DNA of 64,000 nt. It comes from Chitinophagaceae bacterium (GTDB lineage Bacteria; Bacteroidota; Bacteroidia; Chitinophagales; Chitinophagaceae). Every line of letters starts with the position of its first letter. Position 1 is the first letter of the stretch. A program made the translations under genes and the position numbers. Positions 17,496 to 25,980 of the stretch are shown piece after piece. The DNA lies in NCBI GenBank assembly GCA_016715365.1, contig JADKAM010000009.1, forward strand, positions 1 through 64,000, given 5' to 3'. Under the pieces are notes generated by a model that searched no databases, had not been told where the DNA came from, and was given only the letters and a program-made list of their open reading frames with translations.

Positions 17496-17697
17496 TGCAC
17501 ATAACATTGGTATTGCTGCAAGTGGGGCTGGATGTTGAAACTTCGGCTGTTTGCATCGCTGTACTTCGGTTCGGGCTGACGAGTTTCAATTTGGCTTTTT
17601 GTTGTTAACTTCAACTTTATATTTTCAATTGGCCAGCGGTTCCGGGCTGGACGTTATAAAATATCCCACCTGCAGCAATACCTGCCCGTTAGCGGCA
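17496..17697 (+). repeat. attC-like site S19 (family A variant)
   Basis: Left core TGCACATAAC, right core GTTAGCGGCA. Left GGTATTGCTGCAAGTGGGG and right CCCACCTGCAGCAATACC: the GGTATTGC/GCAATACC change is compensated on both sides. 202 bp. GTTTTGTGCA inside S18 is 9/10 like the expected partner GTTATGTGCA. Confidence 0.85.
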
Positions 17698-17744
17698 ATT
17701 TTATTGAGCATCTCGTTTTGTAAAGAAAATCAAACATAGAATAA

Positions 17745-18254
17745 ATGATACGACTACTTTTGATATTGATGCCACTACTAAATTTAAATGACCAAAATAA
17801 TATTGCACAAGTCCCATCAAATTTTCAAACACTTGATACTTCCCGTTATGTAGTTTTTCCTTATAGCCAAGCATATTCTTATTATCTAAGCGACGGAAAG
17901 CCTACAACAATATCTCCTAGTGAAATTAATTTAATAGATACTTTGCTTATTAAAGCATCGGAGGAGTACAATAATAAAAAGGATAAATATTTTTCTTGGC
18001 AACCTATTTCTTCCCTTGAAAGTTATAAACTTCAACTAATAGCAGTATTGGATAGCAATAACAAAAAAATGGTTTATGCAAATTGCTTCAGACCTTGGAC
18101 ACTTTACGGGAGGAAAGAGACACTTAAAGATCAGCCAAGCGATTGGAGAACAGTTTTAGTTTTGGCTGATGGCGGTGGTAATACATTCTTTCATTTAACC
18201 TTCAATCTGACAGATAGTACCTATAACCCCATAATTACAAATTCACATTTATAA
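17745..18254 (+). CDS. Cassette protein, probable signal, unknown
   Basis: 169 residues. A short hydrophobic start (MIRLLLILMPLLNL) may be a weak signal peptide. The mature part has VVFPYSQAYSYYLSDGKPT, then KLQLIAVLDSNNKKMVYANCF and a VLVLADGGGNTFFHLTFNL strand pair near the C-terminus. Not recognised. It is followed by a decayed site (S20), so it shares a cassette with the next gene: the GTTAGCGGCA core at 17688 matches the core after that gene, not S20. Confidence 0.65.
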   Translation: MIRLLLILMPLLNLNDQNNIAQVPSNFQTLDTSRYVVFPYSQAYSYYLSDGKPTTISPSEINLIDTLLIKASEEYNNKKDKYFSWQPISSLESYKLQLIAVLDSNNKKMVYANCFRPWTLYGRKETLKDQPSDWRTVLVLADGGGNTFFHLTFNLTDSTYNPIITNSHL

Positions 18255-18258
18255 AGGC

Positions 18259-18285
18259 TGCCACTAAATTAGGTTTGCTGCAACT
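18259..18285 (+). repeat. Decayed attC-like remnant S20
   Basis: TGCCACTAAA, then TTAGGTTTGCTGCAA: a damaged left core plus the first bases of a family A left arm; nothing else of the element remains. The AAC of the core is lost. Confidence 0.6.
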
Positions 18286-18289
18286 ATTC

Positions 18290-18907
18290 ATGAAACTTCT
18301 TTTGCTTTTAATGTCATTTAGCTTACAAATTGTTTCGAAAGGACAAACGATTTCATTTAGTGACTACTTCCCTTTAAAAGATGGAGAAAAAAAAGTTTAC
18401 AGAATATATCAACTGACAAAAGCCGACACTACTTTGATGCAAGATTCTATAGTAACCATTTGTGAATCTAAAATAATTGGTGGCGAAAAGGTATTTTACT
18501 TTCGAAGGGATGTATTTCCTGATGACACAGGATATTGTGCCGTACTTCCTGGCCTTTATTATACTTTTTACTATAAGGATGGAAATCTTATGACATTTGA
18601 TGCCTTATTTAAAAGCAAATTAAATAAAGCAAAGTTGAAAGATTTTATTTTGGATTATCCGAAACAAATTAAGTTAAACAAGGTTTATGCAAATTGGAAG
18701 AAGGGTACAGAAAATACATACAAATTTGAAGGCTTTGAAACCGTAAAAATTAAGGATAGTGTCTTTGCAGACTGCATAAAAATGACAACCGGCACCTATT
18801 ATTTGAAATTCCTTTATTTCAAAACTTTATGGTTTAAAAAGGGTGTCGGATTAATAAAGTTTTTAGAAGAAGGAGAAATTGGATCACTATGGGAAATTAG
18901 ATTATAA
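18290..18907 (+). CDS. Cassette-encoded secreted protein, unknown
   Basis: 205 residues with a signal peptide ending SKGQ. Strand-rich: KKVYRIYQLTKADTTLMQDSI, KVFYFRRDVFPDDTGYC, and a C-terminal FADCIKMTTGTYYLKFLYFKTLWFKKGVGLIKF stretch typical of beta-sandwich secreted proteins with a FxxGVGLIK ending. No family name is given with confidence. Transcription is probably shared with the gene at 17745. Confidence 0.72.
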   Translation: MKLLLLLMSFSLQIVSKGQTISFSDYFPLKDGEKKVYRIYQLTKADTTLMQDSIVTICESKIIGGEKVFYFRRDVFPDDTGYCAVLPGLYYTFYYKDGNLMTFDALFKSKLNKAKLKDFILDYPKQIKLNKVYANWKKGTENTYKFEGFETVKIKDSVFADCIKMTTGTYYLKFLYFKTLWFKKGVGLIKFLEEGEIGSLWEIRL

Positions 18908-18908
18908 C

Positions 18909-19108
18909 TGCCGCTAACAAATGGTTTTGTGCAATTGGGGCTTGACGTTGAAGCAATCATCGGCAGTGCATATCCAAGCTTTGGTTTCGGCGGACGTAAT
19001 TCTGCCGGGCAGTGGTTCTAAACTTCGGCTTTTAGTTATAAATTTAGCTTCAGTTCCGGGCAGTTGGTCAATTCCCCAACTGCACAAAGGCCTCGAACGT
19101 TGTGTGTC
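18909..19108 (+). repeat. attC-like site S21 (family D)
   Basis: Left core TGCCGCTAAC, perfect partner of S19's right core across two genes. Right core GTTGTGTGTC, preceded by CCTCGAAC, the right-end variant seen in several family D copies. 200 bp. Confidence 0.86.
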
Positions 19109-19145
19109 ATTTTAAACAAGCATCCCGTTCAATTTAAAGTAGGAC

Positions 19146-19661
19146 ATGAAAGTTACCTTAGACGACATAAAAATCATAATTGACAATTTAGCTCGAAAAA
19201 TAAATGCACCACAAAATCTTTTGCCGACTTATGGACAATCAATAGACGGTGCTCATCCTCACATTGAAGTTGACAAAAACGGACAACTCTATTATGTTAT
19301 CGTCGAACGTGGAGAAGAATTAAAAAGAGACTTTGCGGCTGACACAAACGATTTACTTTACAGAGTTTTTAGTGGTGTTACTTTTTCTATGGCGGTTGAC
19401 TTTGAACTAAATAACAGAATTGACACAGAAGATTGCCGCAGAAAAATGTTTTCAAAGCAGCAAGAACTTTTAGCAACGCTGGACAAATACTGGGGAATAA
19501 GAATAGAAAAAGAACATCAATGGATTTTAAGAACGCATCCGTTTGACGACTTAGCAAGTATTAGGGCAAACTATTCAAAGCAATTGACAGACACCGGAAC
19601 TGAAAGTTGGACAGCATGGAATGAAGCTTGTAAAAAATATCCATTACCAAAATCAAGTTGA
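19146..19661 (+). CDS. Imm63-family immunity protein
   Basis: 171 residues, cytosolic. Matches the Imm63 pattern: IEVDKNGQLYYVIVERGEE (residues about 39-57), DTNDLLYRVFSGVTFSMAVDFEL, then DTEDCRRKMFSKQQELLATLD and a LRTHPFDD end. Imm63 proteins neutralise toxins of polymorphic toxin systems; no toxin gene lies next to it. ATG 37 nt after the core. Flanking cores match at 9 of 10 positions. Confidence 0.8.
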   Translation: MKVTLDDIKIIIDNLARKINAPQNLLPTYGQSIDGAHPHIEVDKNGQLYYVIVERGEELKRDFAADTNDLLYRVFSGVTFSMAVDFELNNRIDTEDCRRKMFSKQQELLATLDKYWGIRIEKEHQWILRTHPFDDLASIRANYSKQLTDTGTESWTAWNEACKKYPLPKSS

Positions 19662-19670
19662 CGAAAAACG

Positions 19671-19872
19671 AACACACAACATTGGGTTTTGTGCAAGTGT
19701 GGCTTGACAAACAAACTTCAGCTAAGTACAAAGCCAGGCAGTGGTTCCGGGCGGACACAGCAACTTTGGGCTTTAGTGCTTAACTTCAACATCAGTTTTT
19801 CAATCAGCAGCGGCTGTGGGCGGACGGAATACTTAATGCCACACCTGCACAAAGCCCTGCCCGTTGTGTGCT
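19671..19872 (+). repeat. attC-like site S22 (family E)
   Basis: Left core AACACACAAC, right core GTTGTGTGCT, 202 bp, family E arms. Confidence 0.87.
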
Positions 19873-19889
19873 ATTACTACCAGTTCAAA

Positions 19890-20510
19890 ATGAAAACGTT
19901 TTTTATTATCCTCTTTACTCTTGCCTGTTGTTTAACAACAGCAAGTGCTTATAGCCAAACTTATAATTCACTGATATCTGACAGTGAATATTTTGATTTC
20001 ATAAATAAGGATATACTACGAGACAGCATTAAAGTAAAGCATCACATTTTCAGAAAGCATTACCCTTTATTGGAAAACGAGTTTTTTTATAAAGACTCTG
20101 CTGACTTCCTTTTAAAAAATGTAACTACAAATATCCATTTTATTTTCAGGCGCTTTCCTTACGGTCACAAGACAATAACAAATGATTTGGATACAATTTT
20201 TAACAGGAAAGACATTGACTTTTTTGGTGAACAGTTTCGAGCAATGACAAAGGACACTATATGGAGAATTCCTTTTACGAACTCCATATTTATTGACAGC
20301 ATTGAGTACGAAAAAGATGACAAACAAGTTGGGAGAAAACGGTCGAAATGGGGTGTTTGGGCTTATTCTCTACCTCTATTTTCTCTAGATAGACATTATG
20401 CGATAATAATTAAGGCAAGCTCCACAGGTGGTGGCTACTATATTTATAAACTTGATGAATACGGAGGATGGTTTTTAATTAAGATTCTAAATCCATGGTC
20501 CGAGGGTTAA
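19890..20510 (+). CDS. Cassette-encoded secreted protein, unknown
   Basis: 206 residues, signal peptide ending SAYSQ. Contains KDILRDSIKVKHHIFRKHYPLLENEFFY, FRRFPYGHKTITNDLDTIFNRKDIDFF and a GGYYIYKLDEYGGWFLIK C-terminal beta hairpin ending in WSEG. The pattern resembles secreted proteins found singly in Bacteroidota; no family is assigned. The 3' site has lost part of its core, so this cassette may no longer excise. Confidence 0.7.
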   Translation: MKTFFIILFTLACCLTTASAYSQTYNSLISDSEYFDFINKDILRDSIKVKHHIFRKHYPLLENEFFYKDSADFLLKNVTTNIHFIFRRFPYGHKTITNDLDTIFNRKDIDFFGEQFRAMTKDTIWRIPFTNSIFIDSIEYEKDDKQVGRKRSKWGVWAYSLPLFSLDRHYAIIIKASSTGGGYYIYKLDEYGGWFLIKILNPWSEG

Positions 20511-20517
20511 AATAAAC

Positions 20518-20720
20518 AGCACACAATTGGGTTTTGTGCAAGTTGGGCAGACGGAATAACAATGAGCATTTGTGATTCTATTTAGCTTTTGTTCGGGCTA
20601 AAGGACGTACATCGCTGAACTTTTGTTCTTAACTTCAACTTCAGTTTTTCAATCAGCAGCGGTTCCAGGCAGACGGAATTTTATTTCCCAACCTGCACAA
20701 AGCCCTGTTCGTTGGTGGCA
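20518..20720 (+). repeat. attC-like site S23 (family E variant)
   Basis: Left core AGCACACAAT: the final AAC is damaged. Right core GTTGGTGGCA; right arm CCCAACCTGCACAAAG. 203 bp. Confidence 0.8.
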
Positions 20721-20745
20721 AGCTTAAAGCAACATCCTACTAATA

Positions 20746-21300
20746 ATGAGCAGACAAATAACATCTCAGTCTTTAGGACAATTAAACCAAGACGAAAACT
20801 TCAGCGATTGGTGGAACATACATAAAGTTCGAATACCTTTTTTTAGTAACGCAGAATTGACTGTAACCTTTATGGACTTTGACCCCGACGCAGACCTTAC
20901 ATTTATAACTGAAGCAGACGAAGCCTTAGATACATTTTTAAAAAAGAGCGACAGTGAAAGGCTCGAAATTTCTGACCTCGTCTTTAAAAATTTTCAGGCA
21001 ATAAAAAACGAAGTTGACTATCCCTATTGGAGTGACCAACTAAGACAACTTAATAAGCCAATAGACATTTGGAAATTTGTAAGGCCATCAGGAATTACAG
21101 TAACAAGAAGGCCTTATGGTGACCATGATATATTCATTGATATTACTTGTTATTGTGCTTGGGAAGAAGAACATGGTTTACAATTAGTATTCAGACAAGG
21201 CAAAAAATTGACACGAGTTAGTCAAGTAGATGGACATTTAACAGACGCAGATGCCTATGACATTCCAGACGACCAAGATGAACTATTATCTAAATTCTAA
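20746..21300 (+). CDS. DUF6985-like cytosolic protein
   Basis: 184 residues. The order of motifs fits DUF6985: LGQLNQDENFSDWWNIHKVRIPFF at the start, an acidic EADEALDTFLKKS helix, PIDIWKFVRPSGITVTRR, then the hallmark CYCAWEEEHGLQLVFRQGKKL and an SQVDGHLTDADAYD tail. The family is uncharacterised and often sits near toxin or immunity genes. ATG 25 nt after the core. Confidence 0.7.
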   Translation: MSRQITSQSLGQLNQDENFSDWWNIHKVRIPFFSNAELTVTFMDFDPDADLTFITEADEALDTFLKKSDSERLEISDLVFKNFQAIKNEVDYPYWSDQLRQLNKPIDIWKFVRPSGITVTRRPYGDHDIFIDITCYCAWEEEHGLQLVFRQGKKLTRVSQVDGHLTDADAYDIPDDQDELLSKF

Positions 21301-21316
21301 GTAACCGTACAATAAA

Positions 21317-21522
21317 GCCATCCACCAAAATTGGGTTTGCTGCAAGGCTGGCTGGACATTGGAGCAATGGTCATTTTATCGCTGTTGTGCTTCATCTGGG
21401 CAGGACATTCAATCTTGAGCTTTTGTTTGTTAACTTCAGCTTATATATCTTTAATCAGCAGCGGTTCCGGGCGGACTCAACAACTATTCCAGCCCTGCAG
21501 CAAGCCCTGCCCGTTGGGCGCT
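21317..21522 (+). repeat. attC-like site S24 (family A, damaged left core)
   Basis: The left core reads CCATCCACCAAAA where TGCCACCAAC is expected, so it is eroded. Arms intact; right core GTTGGGCGCT. 206 bp. Confidence 0.8.
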
Positions 21523-21554
21523 ATGCAAAGCGTTTCTCCTCAAGAATCAAAGGA

Positions 21555-21830
21555 ATGAATAAACAATTTATCATAAGAGCAGTAATACTGACAATCTTTG
21601 CAATTGCGTATTTAGTATTTACAATTCGCTATTACAGAAAATTGAAAAAGAATATAGTTTTCCCAAAAAATGTAAAAAGGTTTCACCAAGTGATGATTTG
21701 GTTTGTTCCATTTATTTGGGGACTCCTTTTAACAAGTTTGACAAAATCTACACCTGGCTCCCATGAAGTAGAAAACAAAGAAGATCCACAGCCTTTCTCA
21801 AAAACAGGTGGAACTATGTGGACAAGCTGA
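21555..21830 (+). CDS. Small two-helix membrane protein
   Basis: 91 residues. One membrane span near residues 5-25 (IIRAVILTIFAIAYLVFTI) followed by a basic stretch, a second near 45-62 (VMIWFVPFIWGLLLTSL), and an acidic polar tail. The short leader contains AAGCGTTTCTCC; the ATG follows AGGA. Not recognised. The stop is 19 nt before S25. Cores agree at 9 of 10 positions. Confidence 0.6.
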   Translation: MNKQFIIRAVILTIFAIAYLVFTIRYYRKLKKNIVFPKNVKRFHQVMIWFVPFIWGLLLTSLTKSTPGSHEVENKEDPQPFSKTGGTMWTS

Positions 21831-21849
21831 GGCAACTCCATTAAAGCAC

Positions 21850-22052
21850 AACGCCCAACAGGCGGTTTGGCAATATGGCGGGGCGACGAATATATTCTCA
21901 ACTTTTTGTTCGCTATTCGGCTTCAGTTCCAGCCGACGAATAAAGCCGAACTGTAGAATATATTATCATCTTTTGTATCTTTATTCAGCAGCAGTTACGG
22001 GCTGACGATTTTCAAATACCGCCACATCGCCAAGCAGTGTCCGTTGGTGGCA
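21850..22052 (+). repeat. attC-like site S25 (own arm variant)
   Basis: Left core AACGCCCAAC, right core GTTGGTGGCA. Left arm TTTGGCAATATGGCGGGG, right arm ACCGCCACATCGCCAAG: compensated. The interior is more diverged. 203 bp. Confidence 0.82.
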
Positions 22053-22073
22053 ATTATCCAAGACACCCTAAAT

Positions 22074-22640
22074 ATGCAAGAAACAAATAGCTACTACGAG
22101 GTTACAGTGCGTCAAAGAGTTCCGTATTTGACAGTTTTCTTGTGGAGACTATTTTCATTCTTTTCAATTTGCTTTATATTGGTCTACCTGATTATGTATC
22201 CAGTGAAAGATGCCTCACCCGAAATTGTTGCTATGTATTTCAGTTTTTTGTTGCCATCAGTTTTACAGAAGTTTATTATTTTTTCGGTAATTGGATTTGG
22301 CATTTCTTTTATTCTCTACTTAAGAGTTAGACTTTACAAAAAAGCTATTGTTACTTTTGATTCAAATCAGATTAACATTACCGGAGAATCATTACAACTC
22401 AAAATAGACGTTGCAACAATAAAAAAAATAACTTTTATCGACGATTCAAGAGAGGTATCTGGACAATTGCACGAAAAATTCATAGTCTACTTCCAGCAAA
22501 GAAAAGAAAAATCGATTCGCATTCGACTATCGCATTATATACAAAGCGAGTATTTTATGGATGAGTTTTTAAAATATCCTAATGTAGAGTACGATTTTTC
22601 AAATGTTGAGATTAGTCCTGACTTAGAAAATGAAATATAA
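22074..22640 (+). CDS. Two-helix membrane protein with PH-like tail
   Basis: 188 residues. Membrane spans near residues 22-43 and 65-85, then a cytosolic beta-rich domain with ITGESLQLKIDVATIKKITFID, a pattern of small PH-like membrane proteins. The leader GACACCCTAAAT directly precedes the ATG, the shared cassette motif. Perfectly matched cores (GTTGGTGGCA). Confidence 0.65.
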   Translation: MQETNSYYEVTVRQRVPYLTVFLWRLFSFFSICFILVYLIMYPVKDASPEIVAMYFSFLLPSVLQKFIIFSVIGFGISFILYLRVRLYKKAIVTFDSNQINITGESLQLKIDVATIKKITFIDDSREVSGQLHEKFIVYFQQRKEKSIRIRLSHYIQSEYFMDEFLKYPNVEYDFSNVEISPDLENEI

Positions 22641-22641
22641 C

Positions 22642-22720
22642 TGCCACCAACATTGGGTTTGGCTAAATGGGGGCGGACGGAATTATTCCCAACCTGCATA
22701 AAGCTTGCCCGTTGTACGCC
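22642..22720 (+). repeat. Short attC-like site S26 (79 bp, hybrid)
   Basis: Left core TGCCACCAAC (perfect partner), right core GTTGTACGCC. The left arm is family B-like (TTTGGCTAAATGGGGG), the right half S23-like (CCCAACCTGCATAAAG), joined at GGACGGAAT. The whole interior is missing. This is the only copy with a canonical attC length. Confidence 0.82.
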
Positions 22721-22751
22721 ACTTGTTCGACACCCTAAAAGGCATTCTAAT

Positions 22752-23561
22752 ATGAAAAGATATATTTTGGTTTCTCTTTTTTTACTTCTATCACTTTACG
22801 GAACCAGTCAGCAAAGTAAATCGTTAATACTAAGTGCATATCAGAGTAACTCAAAAGACAAAATAGATAAGTTCTTTGTAGACTGGGAAAGGGAAACACT
22901 AGCATTTATGCGTAAGGATAGTCTTGAATTGAATGACACACTGACAAATCTTAAAAATGTTTTTAGATGTGTTTATGACAGCATATCATCATCGCCTGAA
23001 AACACAAGAAATAGTGGAGCATATTTTGTTGTCCAAAGTCAGATTGCATATGAGTTTACTGACACCACTAACAAAGACTACTTCTTAAACAATACTTTTT
23101 TGTATACTGCCGATGGACAACTAGATTACTTGCCAAATAATAAAGTCTATCAGTTGAAATACTTTATCCCTAAAATTGAAATAGGTTCTAAACAATGGCT
23201 TTTACTTGAAAACAAACACGACAGTTTACTTGGCTCTTTTTTGGGTAACAAAAAATACTTCTGTTATTATAAAGGACAAGACGTTGGAACAACACCGTTA
23301 TCAGTTATCATAAAATCAAAAAATGAAAGCGAGAAAAGACTAAATTTTATAAGTAAGTATATGCAGCTTCCAGACAACGATAATTTTACAAATAAATGGA
23401 ACTTGTGTTCAAATCCTTACATTTCAAGAATAATATTTACAAACGGGTTTAGTAAAGCTTGGATAGACATAGATTTTGGAGTTACGGGCGGAGTTGCTTT
23501 TCTTGAAAATTCATCATCGGGTTGGGTGTTGAAAGAAATTGTAAGAACATGGATACAATAA
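22752..23561 (+). CDS. Cassette-encoded secreted protein, unknown
   Basis: 269 residues with a signal peptide ending YGTSQ. Contains IDKFFVDWERETLAF near residue 38, KNVFRCVYDSISSSPEN, KYFCYYKGQDVGTTPLS and a C-terminal GGVAFLENSSSGWVLKEIV beta hairpin typical of single-domain secreted Bacteroidota proteins. Not recognised further. The leader has CGACACCCTAAAA. Perfectly matched cores (GTTGTACGCC). Confidence 0.72.
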   Translation: MKRYILVSLFLLLSLYGTSQQSKSLILSAYQSNSKDKIDKFFVDWERETLAFMRKDSLELNDTLTNLKNVFRCVYDSISSSPENTRNSGAYFVVQSQIAYEFTDTTNKDYFLNNTFLYTADGQLDYLPNNKVYQLKYFIPKIEIGSKQWLLLENKHDSLLGSFLGNKKYFCYYKGQDVGTTPLSVIIKSKNESEKRLNFISKYMQLPDNDNFTNKWNLCSNPYISRIIFTNGFSKAWIDIDFGVTGGVAFLENSSSGWVLKEIVRTWIQ

Positions 23562-23564
23562 AGC

Positions 23565-23768
23565 GGCGTACAACAAAAGGTTTTGTGCAATTGGGGCATG
23601 ACGTTGCAGCAATCATCGGTAGTGCTTATCCAGGCTTTATATTCGGCGGACGTAATTCTGCCGGGCAGTAGTTCTAAATTTCGGCATTTAGTTATAAATT
23701 TAGTTTCAGTTCCGGGGGGACAGTTGGTCAATTCCCCAACTGCACAAAGGCCTCGGACGTTGTATGCA
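23565..23768 (+). repeat. attC-like site S27 (family D)
   Basis: Left core GGCGTACAAC (perfect partner), right core GTTGTATGCA, whose ATG could act as a start. 204 bp. Confidence 0.87.
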
Positions 23769-23784
23769 ATTAAAAAATAGCATC

Positions 23785-24597
23785 ATGGTCATAAATAGAA
23801 TCTTCAAAATTTCATTGTTAATTTCTCTCTTAGTTTCATGTAATCTTAAACATGGTAATGATGAGAAGGCTACAATTCAGGCCAAAGATTCCATGCAACT
23901 TGAAAAAAAAGAATACGATTCTTCAATTTATCTTGGGTCTATAGTTGGAATAGATGCAGCGGCTTACTCAAAGGAAAATACATCGAATGATACTATGTTT
24001 GGGCTTAAACCTATTACTGAAAGTAACTATTTAGTAGAAATTCGGTTTTATACTTCGCCTGAAGCTGGTTATTTTACGTCGCCATCCTTTACCTCTGAAA
24101 GATATTGCACGATCTTATATTATGACTCCAGCTTAAAAATAACCAGGATAATGCGCCAATATCATTATGACACTATTACAAATAAGACTTCAGACCCAAT
24201 CAATAAAACAATAACAGTCAAAGCAAGTGCTGATTCTATTTTGAATAAACTCGTAGAGAATGGCATATTCAGTTTAGCGGCAACTGACAAGAAAGATAGT
24301 ACAGTCGCTACAAAAGATGCTTCAAAAACTGACTTACGTGGCCACTATGAGAACATATTTAAGGGCTACCATATACCGAATGTAAAGGAACTAACAAAAA
24401 ATGGATTGAAAGATGGTACCTATTTTGGTCCTATTTCTCATCCAACTACTTTTGTTCTTAAATACAAAGTTGGAGATATCTATAACACTATTTATATGTC
24501 TAACCCTGACACATATTTTAGGCATAACCCAGATCATCAGATATATAGAAGGAATTATGAAATAGCATCCTTACTATTCTCAGGATTTGAGAATTAA
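23785..24597 (+). CDS. Cassette-encoded lipoprotein, unknown
   Basis: 270 residues from the ATG at 23785; an ATG at 23764 inside the right core of S27 adds seven residues in frame. Lipobox LVSC near residue 19. The mature protein starts with a charged linker (KHGNDEKATIQAKDS), then YLVEIRFYTSPEAGYFTSPSF, a poly-charged DKKDSTVATKDASK linker and a C-terminal IYRRNYEIASLLFSGF helix. No family is recognised. The 3' site has an eroded core. Confidence 0.7.
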   Translation: MVINRIFKISLLISLLVSCNLKHGNDEKATIQAKDSMQLEKKEYDSSIYLGSIVGIDAAAYSKENTSNDTMFGLKPITESNYLVEIRFYTSPEAGYFTSPSFTSERYCTILYYDSSLKITRIMRQYHYDTITNKTSDPINKTITVKASADSILNKLVENGIFSLAATDKKDSTVATKDASKTDLRGHYENIFKGYHIPNVKELTKNGLKDGTYFGPISHPTTFVLKYKVGDIYNTIYMSNPDTYFRHNPDHQIYRRNYEIASLLFSGFEN

Positions 24598-24598
24598 C

Positions 24599-24794
24599 TG
24601 CATACGATTGGGTTTGCTGCAAGGCTGGCTGGACATTGGAGCAATGACCATCACTGCTGTGCTTCATCTGGGCTGGACAATCACTGTTGGGCTTTTGTTT
24701 GTTAACTTGTACTTTTATATCTTTAATCAGCAGCGGTTCCGGGCGGACAAGCAATGAATTCCAGCCCTGCAGCAAGCCCTGCCCGTTAGCAGCC
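24599..24794 (+). repeat. attC-like site S28 (family A, damaged left core)
   Basis: The left core reads TGCATACGAT where TGCATACAAC is expected (AACA lost). Right core GTTAGCAGCC. 196 bp; the interior lacks a few bases. Confidence 0.8.
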
Positions 24795-24827
24795 ATTTAG
24801 CACTCTACACTCCGTAAGAATTAAAAT

Positions 24828-25352
24828 ATGGAAATCAAATATAAAAACACCCTTGACAAAGAACTAATAAAAGCTTCAAAAATCCAATGGCGATATGCAA
24901 ATCAAAAATCCATCAAAACAATATTGATTTGTATCTTCTTCTCACTCGGCTTTTTTGCGTGGGGTTTGCTTACAATGAATTCTTCAGGTTTTTGGAATTT
25001 TAAGACAAGTGTAGGCGTAGCTTATGCAATGCTAACTTTAATTATTTCTATCAATTTATCTCACAAAAGAGTACAACGACTATCAAGTTGCACTAAAGCA
25101 ATAGAAACTAAAAATAAAAAATGTATTGAATACACTTTTAATAATGAAAAAATAATGATAAAAGAGACAGATGCATATGCTGAGTCTAGTTGGGATATAA
25201 TTACAGGTTATAGACAACACAACAACTTCCTATTTCTTTACATTAACTCATCGAAATCCTCTTATTTCACTGTTGATCAAAATGATATGGCAGAAGTCAA
25301 CTTTACAACACTTTTATCATTTGTCAAAACCAAAATACCTCTAGAAAAATAA
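24828..25352 (+). CDS. YcxB-like membrane protein
   Basis: 174 residues. Two spans near residues 28-50 and 60-78, then a beta-rich C-terminal domain with KKCIEYTFNNEKIMIKE and SSWDIITGYRQHNNFLFLYINSSKSSYFTV, the layout of YcxB-like proteins (two spans plus a YcxB-type domain). Role unknown. Perfectly matched cores (GTTAGCAGCC). Confidence 0.7.
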   Translation: MEIKYKNTLDKELIKASKIQWRYANQKSIKTILICIFFSLGFFAWGLLTMNSSGFWNFKTSVGVAYAMLTLIISINLSHKRVQRLSSCTKAIETKNKKCIEYTFNNEKIMIKETDAYAESSWDIITGYRQHNNFLFLYINSSKSSYFTVDQNDMAEVNFTTLLSFVKTKIPLEK

Positions 25353-25354
25353 AC

Positions 25355-25554
25355 GGCTGCTAACAAAAAGTTTTGCGCAAACATGGCAGGACAAACAAAC
25401 TTCAGCTAATTGCAAAGCCAGGCTTTGGTTCCCGGCGGACACTACAACTTTGGGCATTAATTCTTAACTTCATCTAAACAAAAATATCAACTGCAGCTGT
25501 GGGCGGACACAATACTAATTCCATGTCAGCGCAAAGCTTTGCCCGTTAGCTAAA
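25355..25554 (+). repeat. attC-like site S29 (family E variant)
   Basis: Left core GGCTGCTAAC (perfect partner), right core GTTAGCTAAA. Left arm TTTTGCGCAAACATGG, right arm CCATGTCAGCGCAAAG. 200 bp. Confidence 0.83.
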
Positions 25555-25562
25555 ATTAGAAC

Positions 25563-25979
25563 ATGCGAATACTTGCTTTATTACTTATTTTAACGCCTCA
25601 ATTTATTAGAGCGCAAGAAGCATCGAAGGATTCTATTCTATACTTATTTTATGGTTGTCGAAATGATGGGACGTGTTGCCGCTATGAATTTTATAATAAT
25701 GGTACAGTAATTTGTGATGAAACTGGGCACTTGGCCGTAGGATATACTAAAGGCTCATTTTTAGTAAATAAGGATACAGTTTTTATTACTCCGTTACCAC
25801 AAGACCAACAAACTGATAAATATTATTATCGTTTTACAAGAAAGTTTTTCCTTGACGGCGATTCCTCACTCGTTGATTTAGAAATCTATTATGATTATAG
25901 GAGAGCGAAACCAGGCGAGAACGATTTTTATGTAAGCAAAAAACGAAACAAAGAATCTTTAAAAGTAGAAGACGAATAA
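25563..25979 (+). CDS. Small secreted cassette protein, unknown
   Basis: 138 residues with a signal peptide ending IRAQ. Contains LFYGCRNDGTCCRYEFYNNGTVICDE, with four Cys that may form two disulfides after export, then TKGSFLVNKDTVFITPLP, a motif order like small lipocalin-type or META-like secreted domains; that link is uncertain. C-terminus Lys/Glu rich. ATG 9 nt after the core. The following site has lost its core. Confidence 0.68.
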   Translation: MRILALLLILTPQFIRAQEASKDSILYLFYGCRNDGTCCRYEFYNNGTVICDETGHLAVGYTKGSFLVNKDTVFITPLPQDQQTDKYYYRFTRKFFLDGDSSLVDLEIYYDYRRAKPGENDFYVSKKRNKESLKVEDE

Positions 25980-25980
25980 C

